DNA of 50,244 bases from Planctomycetota bacterium (lineage in GTDB: Bacteria > Planctomycetota > Phycisphaerae > WQYP01). The stretch lies in contig JAKAEB010000026.1 of assembly GCA_021818445.1 (NCBI GenBank), positions 1 to 50,244 on the forward strand, read 5' to 3'. How positions within the stretch are numbered: position 1 is the stretch's first letter; every line of letters begins with the position of its first letter. The translations under genes and the position numbers were made by a program. The notes beneath the pieces were generated by a model. That model was not told the DNA's origin, searched no databases, and was given only the letters and a program-made list of their open reading frames with translations. Positions 42,069 to 50,244 of this stretch are shown piece after piece.

Positions 42069-43874
42069 ATGGATACGGATCGAAACGACAATTTACCTTT
42101 CACCGCAGAACGCGATGAAGAGAGTGCACCGCTGTTGGCGGGACCTTTAATCGGCAGAAATGGCGTACAGCTTTGCGTTTTAGCCGTTGCCATTGGGGTG
42201 GCAGGCGGTATCGCGGGATGGCTGTTAATTAAACTTATTGGACTGGTCACCAATTTGTGCTTTTATCAGAGATTTTCCTTTGCATTCAGCCCACCCACCG
42301 ATACGCACCTGGGCTGGTGGATTATTTTTTTGCCCGTCATTGGTGGTGCAGTGGTTGGCATAATCGATCGGCTGGCCGGGACGAAGCAACATCTTCACGG
42401 AGCGCCGGAAGCGATGGCGGCTGCCGATCTGCAAGCCAGCCGCATTGAACCGCGCGTTGCCGTTCTTGAACCTTTAACTGCCGCAGTGAGTATTGGCACG
42501 GGGTTTCCACTCGGTGCGGAGGGCCCCATTATTGCGACGGGCGCATCGGTAGGTTCATGGATTGGTCAACTTCGCCATCTGAATCCTGAAGACCGCAGGA
42601 TACTGCTCGCTGCGGGGGCGGCCGCCGGTATGTCGGCCACATTCGGAGCGCCAGTGGCGTCCGTGCTGATGGCTTTTGAACTTTTGCTCTTCAATTTTCG
42701 GCCTTCTGCATTACTGCCGGTGGCAATCGCTGCGGGCATTGCCGACGCTGTGCACGTGCTGGCGATGGGCAGTGCCCCCATCTTTTCTATGCCGCCGGTT
42801 CCTCCGCCCACCGTTATTTCCCTGCTGTTTTATGCAATCATCGGGATTTTGTGCGGTCTGACGGCCGTGGTTCTGACACGCGCCATTTATTTTATTGAAG
42901 ATATGCTCAAAGCGGTTCGAGGACTGAATCGGATGTGGCGACCGGCTGTGGGCGGACTGATCGTTGGCATCTGCGGGCTGATATTCGTACCGTCGATGGG
43001 TGTGGGATACGACAACATCAGTAAAATTCTCAATTCTCATGCCACCCTGCACTTTCTCCTTCTGCTGGGGGTGGTCCGAATGGTATCGTGGACGTTCGCG
43101 CTGGGCTGTGGTACATCCGGAAGTATGGCCCCGCTGTTTAATATTGGCAGTTCTCTTGGCGGGTTAATTGCGGCCGCTGGACTACTATTTTTACCGCACG
43201 CCGACGTATCCCTTCGCACCGCAGCGTTGGTCGGCATGGCGGCACTATTCTGCGGTGCGACCTGGACCCCACTTACCTCGATTGTCTTTGCGTTTGAAAC
43301 CACACTGCAACCCAATGGATTCATACCGGCATTTGTGGGCTGCAGCGCATCGTATCTGGTGTCGTGCCTGCTGATGAGCGACAATATCTTTATTGAAAAA
43401 TTTGCGCGGGGCGGGGGACGGGCGCTTTTCAATTCGCATGCTGATTTTGACAGCCGCGTTCTGGTTCGATCGGCGTGCAGACAAGATACGGTCTGTGTCA
43501 ATGCTGATGAGACGTGCCGTCAATTGCGTATCAGACTGGATGCCACTGAAAAAAACACCCCTCATACGGGCTTTCCCGTATTGGACGGGCACAATCATGC
43601 GGTGGGAGTCTTGATTTATCGTGATTTACTGGCTCCCGATATTGATCCCAACGCCAAAGCGAGGGATTTGATTCGTCATCCGCCCGTGCTGATCTATACC
43701 GACAACACACTTCGCACCGCGCACCTGATGATGAATCGCCACCGTGCAGAATACCTGATTGTTCTGGATCGCGATCGTCCATTGCAGGTCGTCGGTGTCA
43801 TTACCCGTGCGGATTTACTTCAAGCCCTTCGTCGTGGTGCCAGACCGGTCGCGGCAGGACATGCCTTACATTAG
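42069..43874 (+). CDS. CLC-family chloride channel/antiporter with CBS domains (second of tandem pair)
   Basis: A 601-residue paralogue of the preceding gene, with the same helix pattern and C-terminal CBS pair (CRQDTVCVNADETCRQL to VVGVITRADLLQ). The gating glutamate region GAEGPIIATG is intact, but the first filter motif has become HLHGAPEAM instead of GHGIPEAM, losing the first glycine and the isoleucine beside the anion site. GSMAPLFNIGS keeps the third motif. The two proteins may form a heterodimer, since CLC proteins are dimers with separate pores, or have different anion preference. The genes are separated by 97 bases with no terminator seen, so co-transcription is likely. Confidence 0.85.
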   Translation: MDTDRNDNLPFTAERDEESAPLLAGPLIGRNGVQLCVLAVAIGVAGGIAGWLLIKLIGLVTNLCFYQRFSFAFSPPTDTHLGWWIIFLPVIGGAVVGIIDRLAGTKQHLHGAPEAMAAADLQASRIEPRVAVLEPLTAAVSIGTGFPLGAEGPIIATGASVGSWIGQLRHLNPEDRRILLAAGAAAGMSATFGAPVASVLMAFELLLFNFRPSALLPVAIAAGIADAVHVLAMGSAPIFSMPPVPPPTVISLLFYAIIGILCGLTAVVLTRAIYFIEDMLKAVRGLNRMWRPAVGGLIVGICGLIFVPSMGVGYDNISKILNSHATLHFLLLLGVVRMVSWTFALGCGTSGSMAPLFNIGSSLGGLIAAAGLLFLPHADVSLRTAALVGMAALFCGATWTPLTSIVFAFETTLQPNGFIPAFVGCSASYLVSCLLMSDNIFIEKFARGGGRALFNSHADFDSRVLVRSACRQDTVCVNADETCRQLRIRLDATEKNTPHTGFPVLDGHNHAVGVLIYRDLLAPDIDPNAKARDLIRHPPVLIYTDNTLRTAHLMMNRHRAEYLIVLDRDRPLQVVGVITRADLLQALRRGARPVAAGHALH

Positions 43875-43931
43875 CGTCCCGGCGCGGCCTATAATGGTGC
43901 AAGAAACCCTGTGCTGTGCCGGTTCAATGGG

Positions 43932-45002
43932 ATGCGCATGACCCAACACCCTTCACATGGCCGAGGAACGCCCGAGCGTCCGCCCAATCGGTTTGAAACA
44001 TTGCGCTACGCCATGGATGAAGCCGGCGCGCCAGAGCCGCTGCCACGGACAGAATTAATTGCTGACAAATCGCAAACGGTCATCACACGCAACCATAGCC
44101 CCGATCTGGGCTTTGACTACAGCATCAATCCCTATCGCGGGTGTGAGCATGGCTGCATCTACTGTTACGCACGCCCCACGCATGAGATGCTCGGCATGAA
44201 CTGTGGCATCGACTTTGAATCTAAAATAATGGTTAAATATGATGCGCCCGTTCTATTACGGCGCGAACTGTCGCACGCCCGGTGGAAAGGGGGACGCATC
44301 ACCATGTCCACGGCGACGGACTGCTATCAGCCCCTGGAGAGGCAACTGCAGATTACGCGTGGCTGCCTGGAGGTAATGAGTGAATTTCGGCAGGCGGTTA
44401 CCATCGTCAGTAAAAACTACCTGGTTACCCGTGACATCGATCTGCTGGCGGCGCTGGCCAAATATCAAGCTGTGGTGGTCTGTATATCCATTACGACGCT
44501 TCGACCGGAGCTTTCCGCCATCATGGAACCGCGCACCAGTGTGCCAAGAAGGCGGTTGGAAGCCATATCCATGCTGCGGGCGGCGGGCGTTACCGTGGGC
44601 GTGCTGGTAGCACCAACCATACCCGGCTTAAACGATATTGAAATAGCATCGATCGTCAGCGCTGCCGCCGATGCGGGGGCCACATTCGCCCAGATGACGC
44701 CCATCCGCTTGCCTTACCAGGTGAAGGATTTGTTTCAAACCTGGCTGCACGCGCACATGCCAGAGCGCGCCGGCAAAATTTTACATCGGATCGCCGATAT
44801 CCGCGGTGGTAAGCTAAATGATTCTGAATTTTTTACGCGCTTCAAGGGCAGCGGTGTTTTTGCAGGCCAGATGAGGCAGCTATTTAATGCGGCCTGCCAC
44901 AAGGCCCGCATTGAGCCGCGCGTGCCGCATCCGCAGGAAGACCATTTCCTGCCGCCACGTGGCATACAACTGGAATTATTCGGTGGCAGGAATGAGATGT
45001 AG
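43932..45002 (+). CDS. radical SAM protein, PA0069/Rv2578c type
   Basis: A protein of about 356 residues with the radical SAM cluster motif CEHGCIYCYARPTHE, whose three cysteines bind a 4Fe-4S cluster that cleaves S-adenosylmethionine. The context DYSINPYRGCEHGCIYCYARP and the later MSTATDCYQPLERQLQITRGCLEV belong to a conserved family similar to spore photoproduct lyase in its core but of unknown function. Upstream ATGs at 43911, 43932 and 43938 are possible starts; none has a good ribosome site. It is a single gene between the CLC pair and the GH30 gene. Confidence 0.85.
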   Translation: MRMTQHPSHGRGTPERPPNRFETLRYAMDEAGAPEPLPRTELIADKSQTVITRNHSPDLGFDYSINPYRGCEHGCIYCYARPTHEMLGMNCGIDFESKIMVKYDAPVLLRRELSHARWKGGRITMSTATDCYQPLERQLQITRGCLEVMSEFRQAVTIVSKNYLVTRDIDLLAALAKYQAVVVCISITTLRPELSAIMEPRTSVPRRRLEAISMLRAAGVTVGVLVAPTIPGLNDIEIASIVSAAADAGATFAQMTPIRLPYQVKDLFQTWLHAHMPERAGKILHRIADIRGGKLNDSEFFTRFKGSGVFAGQMRQLFNAACHKARIEPRVPHPQEDHFLPPRGIQLELFGGRNEM

Positions 45003-45145
45003 AAATGCGTATGCGGACGAGCAAAGGGCGACGGACAGCCCACGCAAGGCCGTCTCGCCAGCCAGGCATTGTTAACCAATAGCTTGTATTTAAAATCGTC
45101 GCTCGCAGCTTGGGAAAATCCGATTGATTTTGTGGAAAACCGCTA

Positions 45146-45174
45146 TTGCCGCCAACTTGACAACGGGGTATAAG
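45146..45174 (+). promoter_or_regulatory. possible promoter of the GH30 gene
   Basis: TTGCCG, 17 bases, TATAAG. Transcription would begin about 45182, leaving a leader of about 115 bases. The -35 match is modest. Confidence 0.4.
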
Positions 45175-45296
45175 CCTCTTGGCGCGTTGTGGATCGGCAT
45201 TAGCTTCAGGTGACTGACAACTCCGGACGGCGCTTGCGCCGGGGCCCCTGACGCTGGCGACACGATCGATGGTTGTGGAAACATAGTGGAAGAATG

Positions 45297-46712
45297 ATGA
45301 ATTTGCCCCGATACCAGATGAGCCGAAGGCATATCCTGGCTGCTGCCGCGGGCGTGGTGGGCGCTTCGGCTATGGAGGCGGGCGCGCGGAATGCGGGGGT
45401 GCCAACATTAAAGGTCGGACCGCGCGCGCTTTATCGCAATTTTCAAGGCTGGGGAACCAGTTTGGCCTGGTGGGCGCATATTGTTGGGGGCTTCCAGCCG
45501 CACGTCCGTGAACATTACCTCAAACGAATTTTCCACACTGATGACGGCTTGGGGCTGACGGTTGCCCGATACAACATCGGTGGGGGTGAAAATCCCAAGT
45601 ATCATTTTTTAACCCGGCGGGCAGTGATCCCCGGTTACGCCCCCCACCCGCCGCGGTTTAATTGGGCGGCGGACAAAAATCAGCGTCTGATCCTGCACGA
45701 GTGCATGGCCATGGGTGTCAATCAGGTGCAGGCTTTTTCCAATTCGCCCCCGTGGTATATGACGATCAGCGGAAGTGTAACCGGTGGCAAAAATGGCGTT
45801 AACAATTTACGGCCGAAATACTTTCGGTCGTTTGCCGAGTACCTGGCCATAGTCGTGGCTCATTTCCGTCATGTCTGGCACATTAATTTCCAGACATTGG
45901 ATCCCTTCAATGAACCCGTCTCGAATTGGTGGAGGTTTGGAGGCGCCCAGGAGGGGTGCCGAATAGGCAACCGCGAGCAGAATATCATCATCCCAATGCT
46001 GTATCGGGCCCTGCGCGATCGCGACCTCGCCACGCAAATAGCGGCACCCGATGACAATGGTGTCAATCAAACCATTCAATCATTTCAATCCTACAGTCCG
46101 CTGGTGCGGCGCGAGGTGGCTCAAATTGACACGCACAGTTATCACGGTCACGGACGCATTCAACTCAGGGAAATGGCGAGGGCGGCGGGAAAGCGTCTGT
46201 GGATGTCCGAATATGGCGATGGTGATCCATCGGGACTCACCATGGCCATGCGAATTATTAAGGACATCAAGGAGCTTCAGCCGGAAACATGGGTGTATTG
46301 GCAAGTGGTGGATGGACCAGGCTGGGGCATGATGGTCAATGATGAAAATGGCCGGGATACCGGTTTCCAGACGACCAATAAATATTTTGTCATGGCGCAG
46401 TTCAGCCGTTTTATCCGCCCCGGCGACTGGATCATGCCCACAAATGATAACTGCATTGCGTCCTACCGGCGCGAGGCGGGGGTGCTGAATGTGGTTGCGG
46501 TAAACCCGACTCATTCGGCCCGCAGAATTTTGATCGATATATCGGGATTTGATGTGCGGCCGTCGCCCGTACGTACCCACGTGACGGACGATCGGCACCG
46601 GCTCAGAGCCGGCGTGGAACAGGAATGGCAGCACCGGTATCTGCACAGCGCCCTTCCGCCACGATCCGTCAAAACATGGGTATTCAGTGATTGCCGTCTG
46701 AGTGAGGTTTAA
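45297..46712 (+). CDS. glycoside hydrolase family 30 enzyme with Tat-like signal
   Basis: A 471-residue exported enzyme. The N-terminus has a twin-arginine pattern, SRRHILAAAAGVVGASA, suggesting folded export by Tat. The catalytic domain reads as GH30: FQGWGTSLAWWAHIVGG at the start of the barrel, ARYNIGGGE, FSNSPPWYMT, the acid/base Glu in DPFNEP and the nucleophile Glu in WMSEYGDGD, followed by a small beta domain. Members include endo-beta-1,6-galactanases, glucosidases and xylanases; this sequence resembles the galactanase group most, which would suit pectin side chains, but that is an inference. Start at 45297 follows GGAAG. The regulator gene begins two bases after its stop, so the two are coupled. 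Confidence 0.82.
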   Translation: MNLPRYQMSRRHILAAAAGVVGASAMEAGARNAGVPTLKVGPRALYRNFQGWGTSLAWWAHIVGGFQPHVREHYLKRIFHTDDGLGLTVARYNIGGGENPKYHFLTRRAVIPGYAPHPPRFNWAADKNQRLILHECMAMGVNQVQAFSNSPPWYMTISGSVTGGKNGVNNLRPKYFRSFAEYLAIVVAHFRHVWHINFQTLDPFNEPVSNWWRFGGAQEGCRIGNREQNIIIPMLYRALRDRDLATQIAAPDDNGVNQTIQSFQSYSPLVRREVAQIDTHSYHGHGRIQLREMARAAGKRLWMSEYGDGDPSGLTMAMRIIKDIKELQPETWVYWQVVDGPGWGMMVNDENGRDTGFQTTNKYFVMAQFSRFIRPGDWIMPTNDNCIASYRREAGVLNVVAVNPTHSARRILIDISGFDVRPSPVRTHVTDDRHRLRAGVEQEWQHRYLHSALPPRSVKTWVFSDCRLSEV

Positions 46713-46713
46713 C

Positions 46714-48042
46714 TTGGCAACGCTTCATTGCAAACATCGTCCACATGAAACCGGCATGCCCGGTGCCGCTGAGAGGGCGTTCGGTACGCAGGTCGATCAA
46801 ATCCATGCGGCAAATAATATTGACGTATTGCTGCCAATATCACATCAGCCCGCCCGGCGTTTACTGTCCGGACTACAGGCGTTTTTTAACGGCGAAACGC
46901 CTTCGTCCGATCAACTTCCCCGCCGGGCATGTGCGGTACCGCTCCGCCGGATGGATTCTCCCGTGGTGTTAACGGTCAATGATCTGGACGAAACGCGGGG
47001 CGCGACAAGCCCGGCCGAATGGTCGGCATCGCGCCGGAATTCTGCATTGTCCATCATCTGCTTCGGCGACACCGAGACTCAAACCCGGTTGGAGAAGTCC
47101 GGCATACCCGTTTTAAGTCTGTTTCCGGACGGCGATTTGGCGGGTGGAGCGATCATATTTGACGTGCCGCGGATCGGCGTGTTGGCGGGCGAATATTTCA
47201 CGCAAAATGGATATGTTTTCTTCGCGTTCGTCGGTGATTTGACGCGGCGCGAGGTTTGTAAACAACTGGGCGGCTATCAGAGCGCCGTCGAGAAAATATC
47301 CGGAGCGGGGGCTGATTCCAACGCGGGGGGAAATACCGCTGTAAAAGTATTTGATTCGGCGCGTTTGGGCACGCGAGGCACCAGTGACATCGAACTTCGC
47401 GATTGGCTGATCAGCCTCCCCAAACCCATCGCCATCCATTGTGCAACGGATATGCTGGCCTATCGATTGGCGCTGGCCGCGGCCCGGACCGGGTTCCGCA
47501 TCCCCAATGATGTGGCAATAGTTGGAACGGGTAATGACTTATCCGTATGTCAGTGGTGCCAACCCGCCCTGTCCAGCATTGATCTGGATTTTAGAGACGT
47601 GGGTCGACGTTTGGGTGAAATGATCTTTGAGGGGGTTGGTCCCACGGAGGTCAATAAATGGATCAGCCAAATCGTTCCGCCGGGGCCGCTTTTACCCAGG
47701 GCATCTTCCAATTTTCTGATTGGTGCGCCGGGGCATGTGCCGGTTGCACTGGAATATATCCGTGAAAACGCCGGACGCGGAGTGAGCGTTAAAATGACGG
47801 CCGCCCATCTGGGCATCAGTCGGCGAAAACTTGAGCGCGATTTCCACCGCTACGTTGGCCATTCGCCGTACGAAGAGATTCGCCGAGTGCGGGTGGAAAA
47901 AATTAAGGAACTGCTAAAGAGCGGCATGTCGTTATCGCAGATCGCCATTCAAACTGGGTTTTCTTCAGCGCAGTATATGGGAAAGTTTTTTGCGGCGGCG
48001 ACCGGCGCTAAACCGCGTGATTTCCGTGATTCTGTGGCGTAA
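46714..48042 (+). CDS. AraC/XylR-type transcriptional regulator
   Basis: A regulator of about 442 residues. The middle (about 130-320) resembles a LacI-type periplasmic-binding sensor (VPRIGVLAGEYFTQNGYVFFAFVG, AIHCATDMLAYRLALAAARTGFRIPNDVAIVGTGND). The last 100 residues are an AraC double helix-turn-helix (VKMTAAHLGISRRKLERDFHRYVGHSP, LSQIAIQTGFSSAQYMGKFF). This arrangement is that of XylR, an activator responding to xylose, but the first 120 residues do not match it, so the ligand is unknown. The likely start is TTG at 46714, with GAGG seven bases upstream and the GH30 stop just before; GTG at 46702 is an alternative. The coupling suggests that it senses the GH30 product. Confidence 0.82.
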   Translation: MATLHCKHRPHETGMPGAAERAFGTQVDQIHAANNIDVLLPISHQPARRLLSGLQAFFNGETPSSDQLPRRACAVPLRRMDSPVVLTVNDLDETRGATSPAEWSASRRNSALSIICFGDTETQTRLEKSGIPVLSLFPDGDLAGGAIIFDVPRIGVLAGEYFTQNGYVFFAFVGDLTRREVCKQLGGYQSAVEKISGAGADSNAGGNTAVKVFDSARLGTRGTSDIELRDWLISLPKPIAIHCATDMLAYRLALAAARTGFRIPNDVAIVGTGNDLSVCQWCQPALSSIDLDFRDVGRRLGEMIFEGVGPTEVNKWISQIVPPGPLLPRASSNFLIGAPGHVPVALEYIRENAGRGVSVKMTAAHLGISRRKLERDFHRYVGHSPYEEIRRVRVEKIKELLKSGMSLSQIAIQTGFSSAQYMGKFFAAATGAKPRDFRDSVA

Positions 48043-48413
48043 TTTTGTGACTGGGTTCTGGCTTTCAGGCAGTTCGGGGGTGTGTGATGCGGGATGATTT
48101 CTGGATGGGCATGGATGATCCTATTACGCCATGGCAGGAGTGCAAAGGGGCGATGGGGAGGTGTTCGACTTGGAAATTCATTGCAAATGCCCATGAAACC
48201 GATGTTTTCGTTGATATCGGACGGTATCAGGATGGAACCTGACGTGCCTTTAGTGCGGAAAGGGTTAATTTTTTTATCTTGATTTGTCAAACGAATTTAC
48301 TAAACTCGAAGTAACACTTGTTGGAGCGGGGATAGGCAATAAATTTTGCACGCGTCGTTGGCACGTGTTTGCGTCCATTGAGGCGTTGCGGCTCAGATAG
48401 AAGGAGTTAAAAC
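48043..48413. other. intergenic region between regulator and second pseudopilin gene
   Basis: A 371-base gap. It contains a possible plus-strand promoter (TTGTTG at 48318-48323, 16 bases, TAAATT at 48340-48345) and a GGAG ribosome site ten bases before 48414. No terminator, repeat or small gene was recognised in the rest. Confidence 0.4.
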
Positions 48414-49319
48414 ATGAGGCAACAAAAGGCGTTTACGCTTGTTGAATTGCTGGTCGTTATCAGCATTATCGCACTCCTGATTTCGCTGCTATTGCCGTCT
48501 TTGGCCAAAGCGCGGAAGGATTCTCTCAGCACGGTGTGCCTGTCAAATCTGCGAGAGCTGGGCCAGGCAACCATCGAATACAGTGATGCCAATAGCGGCA
48601 CCATGATCCCCTATGGTTGGGACTTTCCCTTTTATGGTACCACGGGCGCCGATGCAGCGCAATATAACCTTGGGTGGACGCGGCTGCTGGCCCCTTACTT
48701 GTCGGGCCAACGGGTGCCATATTTGCCCGGCACGCAGGAGGACTCGGAACCGCGTTCTGTTTTGGCTATCATGACCTGTCCATCGACGACAAACCTGCCC
48801 AACATCCCCGGTTCGTGGGGGCCTGGGTCGGCCACGGCGGCTTGGCGACAGTGGAATGCGGATGGAAGCGACCCCCAAGGGGGGTGGATCGGCAGCTACG
48901 GGTTTAATGGTTGGGCCTACAGTGGCAACCACGGCCAGGGGCTTTTTGGCTACATCTGCCAGAATCTTTCCAGTTACCAAGCGAATCAGGGGGTGAGAAA
49001 CTATTTCTGGACGAAATCAACGATTAATAGCTCCGTGCCGCTGATCGGCGACTGTGTTTGGGAAGATGGCTTCCCGCTTTGGAACGATCCCGTCCCCACT
49101 GGTTTAACGGGTGATGCAATGAGTAATATGCCATCATCTACTTTTCAAGCGGGCGTTGGGACCGGGATGATGGGGATGTTTTGTATCAATCGGCATAGCA
49201 TGGCGGTGAATTTTGTATTCGCGGATGGCCACGGCGAACATGTGCCGTTGGGCGATCTTTGGAAACTCCGCTGGACGCCCAATTGGCAGGCTAAAAATGT
49301 GGTGGTAAATGGCAACTGA
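48414..49319 (+). CDS. pseudopilin-like protein with prepilin cleavage motif
   Basis: A 301-residue protein with the prepilin motif [32 protein letters not shown] at residues 6-37 and a C-terminal FVFADGHGEHVPL segment (H-x-DG type). It is of the same broad class as the gene at 36828-37880 but not a close copy. Tryptophan- and glycine-rich regions lie between. Predicted to be membrane-anchored, processed by a prepilin peptidase, and exposed outside; its role is unknown. The ATG at 48414 has AAGGAG 13-8 bases upstream. The next gene also encodes an exported protein. Confidence 0.85.
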   Translation: MRQQKAFTLVELLVVISIIALLISLLLPSLAKARKDSLSTVCLSNLRELGQATIEYSDANSGTMIPYGWDFPFYGTTGADAAQYNLGWTRLLAPYLSGQRVPYLPGTQEDSEPRSVLAIMTCPSTTNLPNIPGSWGPGSATAAWRQWNADGSDPQGGWIGSYGFNGWAYSGNHGQGLFGYICQNLSSYQANQGVRNYFWTKSTINSSVPLIGDCVWEDGFPLWNDPVPTGLTGDAMSNMPSSTFQAGVGTGMMGMFCINRHSMAVNFVFADGHGEHVPLGDLWKLRWTPNWQAKNVVVNGN

Positions 49320-49762
49320 CGCCTGTTGCACCGGTGAGTTTGGTGCTGGTTGGCTGCGGCAAAATATGTTGCCGGATATGCGGGGTTTGCGACGGGTGGG
49401 TTGCGTGTACATCGGGAGTGGCAGTTTAGAACAGCCGGGCCTTTTGGCCCTTGGAAAGGGATCGGGGATTCGGCAGAGGGTCAGCTCGGTCTATCTACTT
49501 GGTCAGCGCCGGGAAACATAATGGGCCACCCGGCGGCTTGACAATTGTTGGGAAGCCAATTGCGTTGAACAGGCCCTTCTTGAGAGTTGAGCACAGATAA
49601 AAATAGGGGTCCTCATTTCGGTGTCAGTGCGCTCTGAGCGCACGCCGGAAGAGACTGATTTTTGGTTGTGCTTTGATTGAGTATCGAATAGTAGGTTTTG
49701 ACCTGCTGTATGTCGCAGTGGGACGATTCGACGCACGGCCAAGTTTTTTTGGGAGGCTTCTT
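49320..49762. other. intergenic region with an inverted repeat and promoter
   Basis: A 443-base gap. At 49627-49643 lies a perfect inverted repeat, GTGCGCT/AGCGCAC with a three-base centre. A possible promoter follows (TTGTGC at 49666-49671, 17 bases, TAGTAG at 49689-49694). GGAGG at 49752-49756 is the ribosome site of the next gene. Nothing else was recognised. Confidence 0.4.
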
Positions 49763-50244
49763 ATGAAGTTGTCAACTCTTGGGGTTATTTTGGGGGTGGG
49801 TGCCCTGTCGGTGGTGGGTTCGGCTGCCGCTGTGCATGCCGACACCGTTGTCGCGGGCATTGGCTCCGATACCGCCGCTCCATCCGCCGGGGCAGGACAA
49901 ACCGTGCTGGCGGTGAATCTGCCGGATCCGAATGGAAGCGCTGGCTACTCAGCTAACGGGAACCTTTCGGCAACCCCGCCAACTCTGAATTATTATGCCA
50001 GCCAGTATAACACCTTCGTGAATGGACAAACGTTTACGACCGGGAGCAACCCGGGCGGTTACGCCATCGATTCGATCAGCGTCTACGACCAGTGGGAGCA
50101 AGCGGGTGCGTTCCCCAACGGTGGCACGATGGACTTGAATGTGTTTGTGCCCAATGCATCCAGCATGCTTTTCAGCGGTTCGGCGACTGTCGGTACCGGT
50201 GCAGGTGCCAATGGCTCATGGGTGCAGTATCACTTCTCAAGCCC
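49763..50244 (+). CDS. exported protein, partial (probable PEP-CTERM family)
   Basis: An open frame starts at the ATG at 49763 with GGAGG seven bases upstream and continues to the window edge (about 160 residues). It has a clear signal peptide (VILGVGALSVVGSAAAVHADT) followed by a Gly/Ser/Asn-rich beta-type sequence with segments such as GGYAIDSISVYDQWEQAGAF and LDLNVFV-like strands. The style matches PEP-CTERM surface proteins, but the C-terminus is outside the window so the sorting signal cannot be confirmed. No known enzyme motif is visible. Confidence 0.75.
   Translation, partial: MKLSTLGVILGVGALSVVGSAAAVHADTVVAGIGSDTAAPSAGAGQTVLAVNLPDPNGSAGYSANGNLSATPPTLNYYASQYNTFVNGQTFTTGSNPGGYAIDSISVYDQWEQAGAFPNGGTMDLNVFVPNASSMLFSGSATVGTGAGANGSWVQYHFSS

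Overview
This window looks like a chromosomal stretch from a plant-polysaccharide-degrading member of the Planctomycetota, most likely class Phycisphaerae. The evidence is a family of secreted proteins with PEP-CTERM tails, pseudopilin-like proteins with the phylum-typical N-terminal methylation motif and H-x-DG tail, a squalene-route (C30) carotenoid gene trio, and an abundance of pectin enzymes. The placement is inferred from gene content, not from a marker-gene tree. No rRNA, tRNA, CRISPR array or insertion sequence was recognised.

Layout. 1-3.9 kb: three minus-strand surface proteins (two HAF-repeat, one PA14-like) expressed from near-identical promoters; the first runs off the left edge. 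4.1-6.1 kb: trpS and a PAP2 phosphatase. 6.4-9.6 kb: a sugar ABC importer whose binding protein is fused to the first permease, followed by the second permease; no ATPase gene. 9.7-14.3 kb: minus-strand crtN-aldH-crtP operon. 14.5-16.0 kb: a DNA methyltransferase overlapping an HNH nuclease (probable restriction-modification pair). 16.0-18.0 kb: response regulator and alanine dehydrogenase. 18.3-25.4 kb: LacI-type regulator, hexuronate-type MFS transporter, a divergent uronate isomerase and three different dehydrogenases. 25.7-36.7 kb: a PEP-CTERM protein and a six-gene pectinase run: pectinesterase, esterase-polygalacturonase fusion, polygalacturonase, pectinesterase, a second fusion, and a polygalacturonase with a PEP-CTERM-like tail. 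36.8-39.8 kb: a pseudopilin-like gene divergent from a second uronate isomerase paralogue. 40-43.9 kb: two tandem CLC-CBS channel/antiporter genes. 43.9-48.0 kb: a radical SAM protein, a GH30 glycosidase with a Tat-like signal, and an AraC/XylR-type regulator. 48.4-50.2 kb: a second pseudopilin-like gene and the beginning of another secreted protein.

How it fits together. Pectinesterases demethylate pectin and polygalacturonases cut it, with two proteins carrying both activities in one chain. Galacturonate would enter through the MFS carrier and be isomerised by the UxaC-like enzymes, then processed by a dehydrogenase set that lacks the usual UxaB/UxaA/KdgK genes. The GH30 enzyme probably attacks galactan or xylan side chains. 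A short palindrome centred on TGCGCA lies near the promoters of the uronate operon, the PEP-CTERM gene at 26.6 kb, the pseudopilin gene at 37.9 kb and the second isomerase gene. This suggests one sugar-acid regulon, possibly under the local LacI protein.
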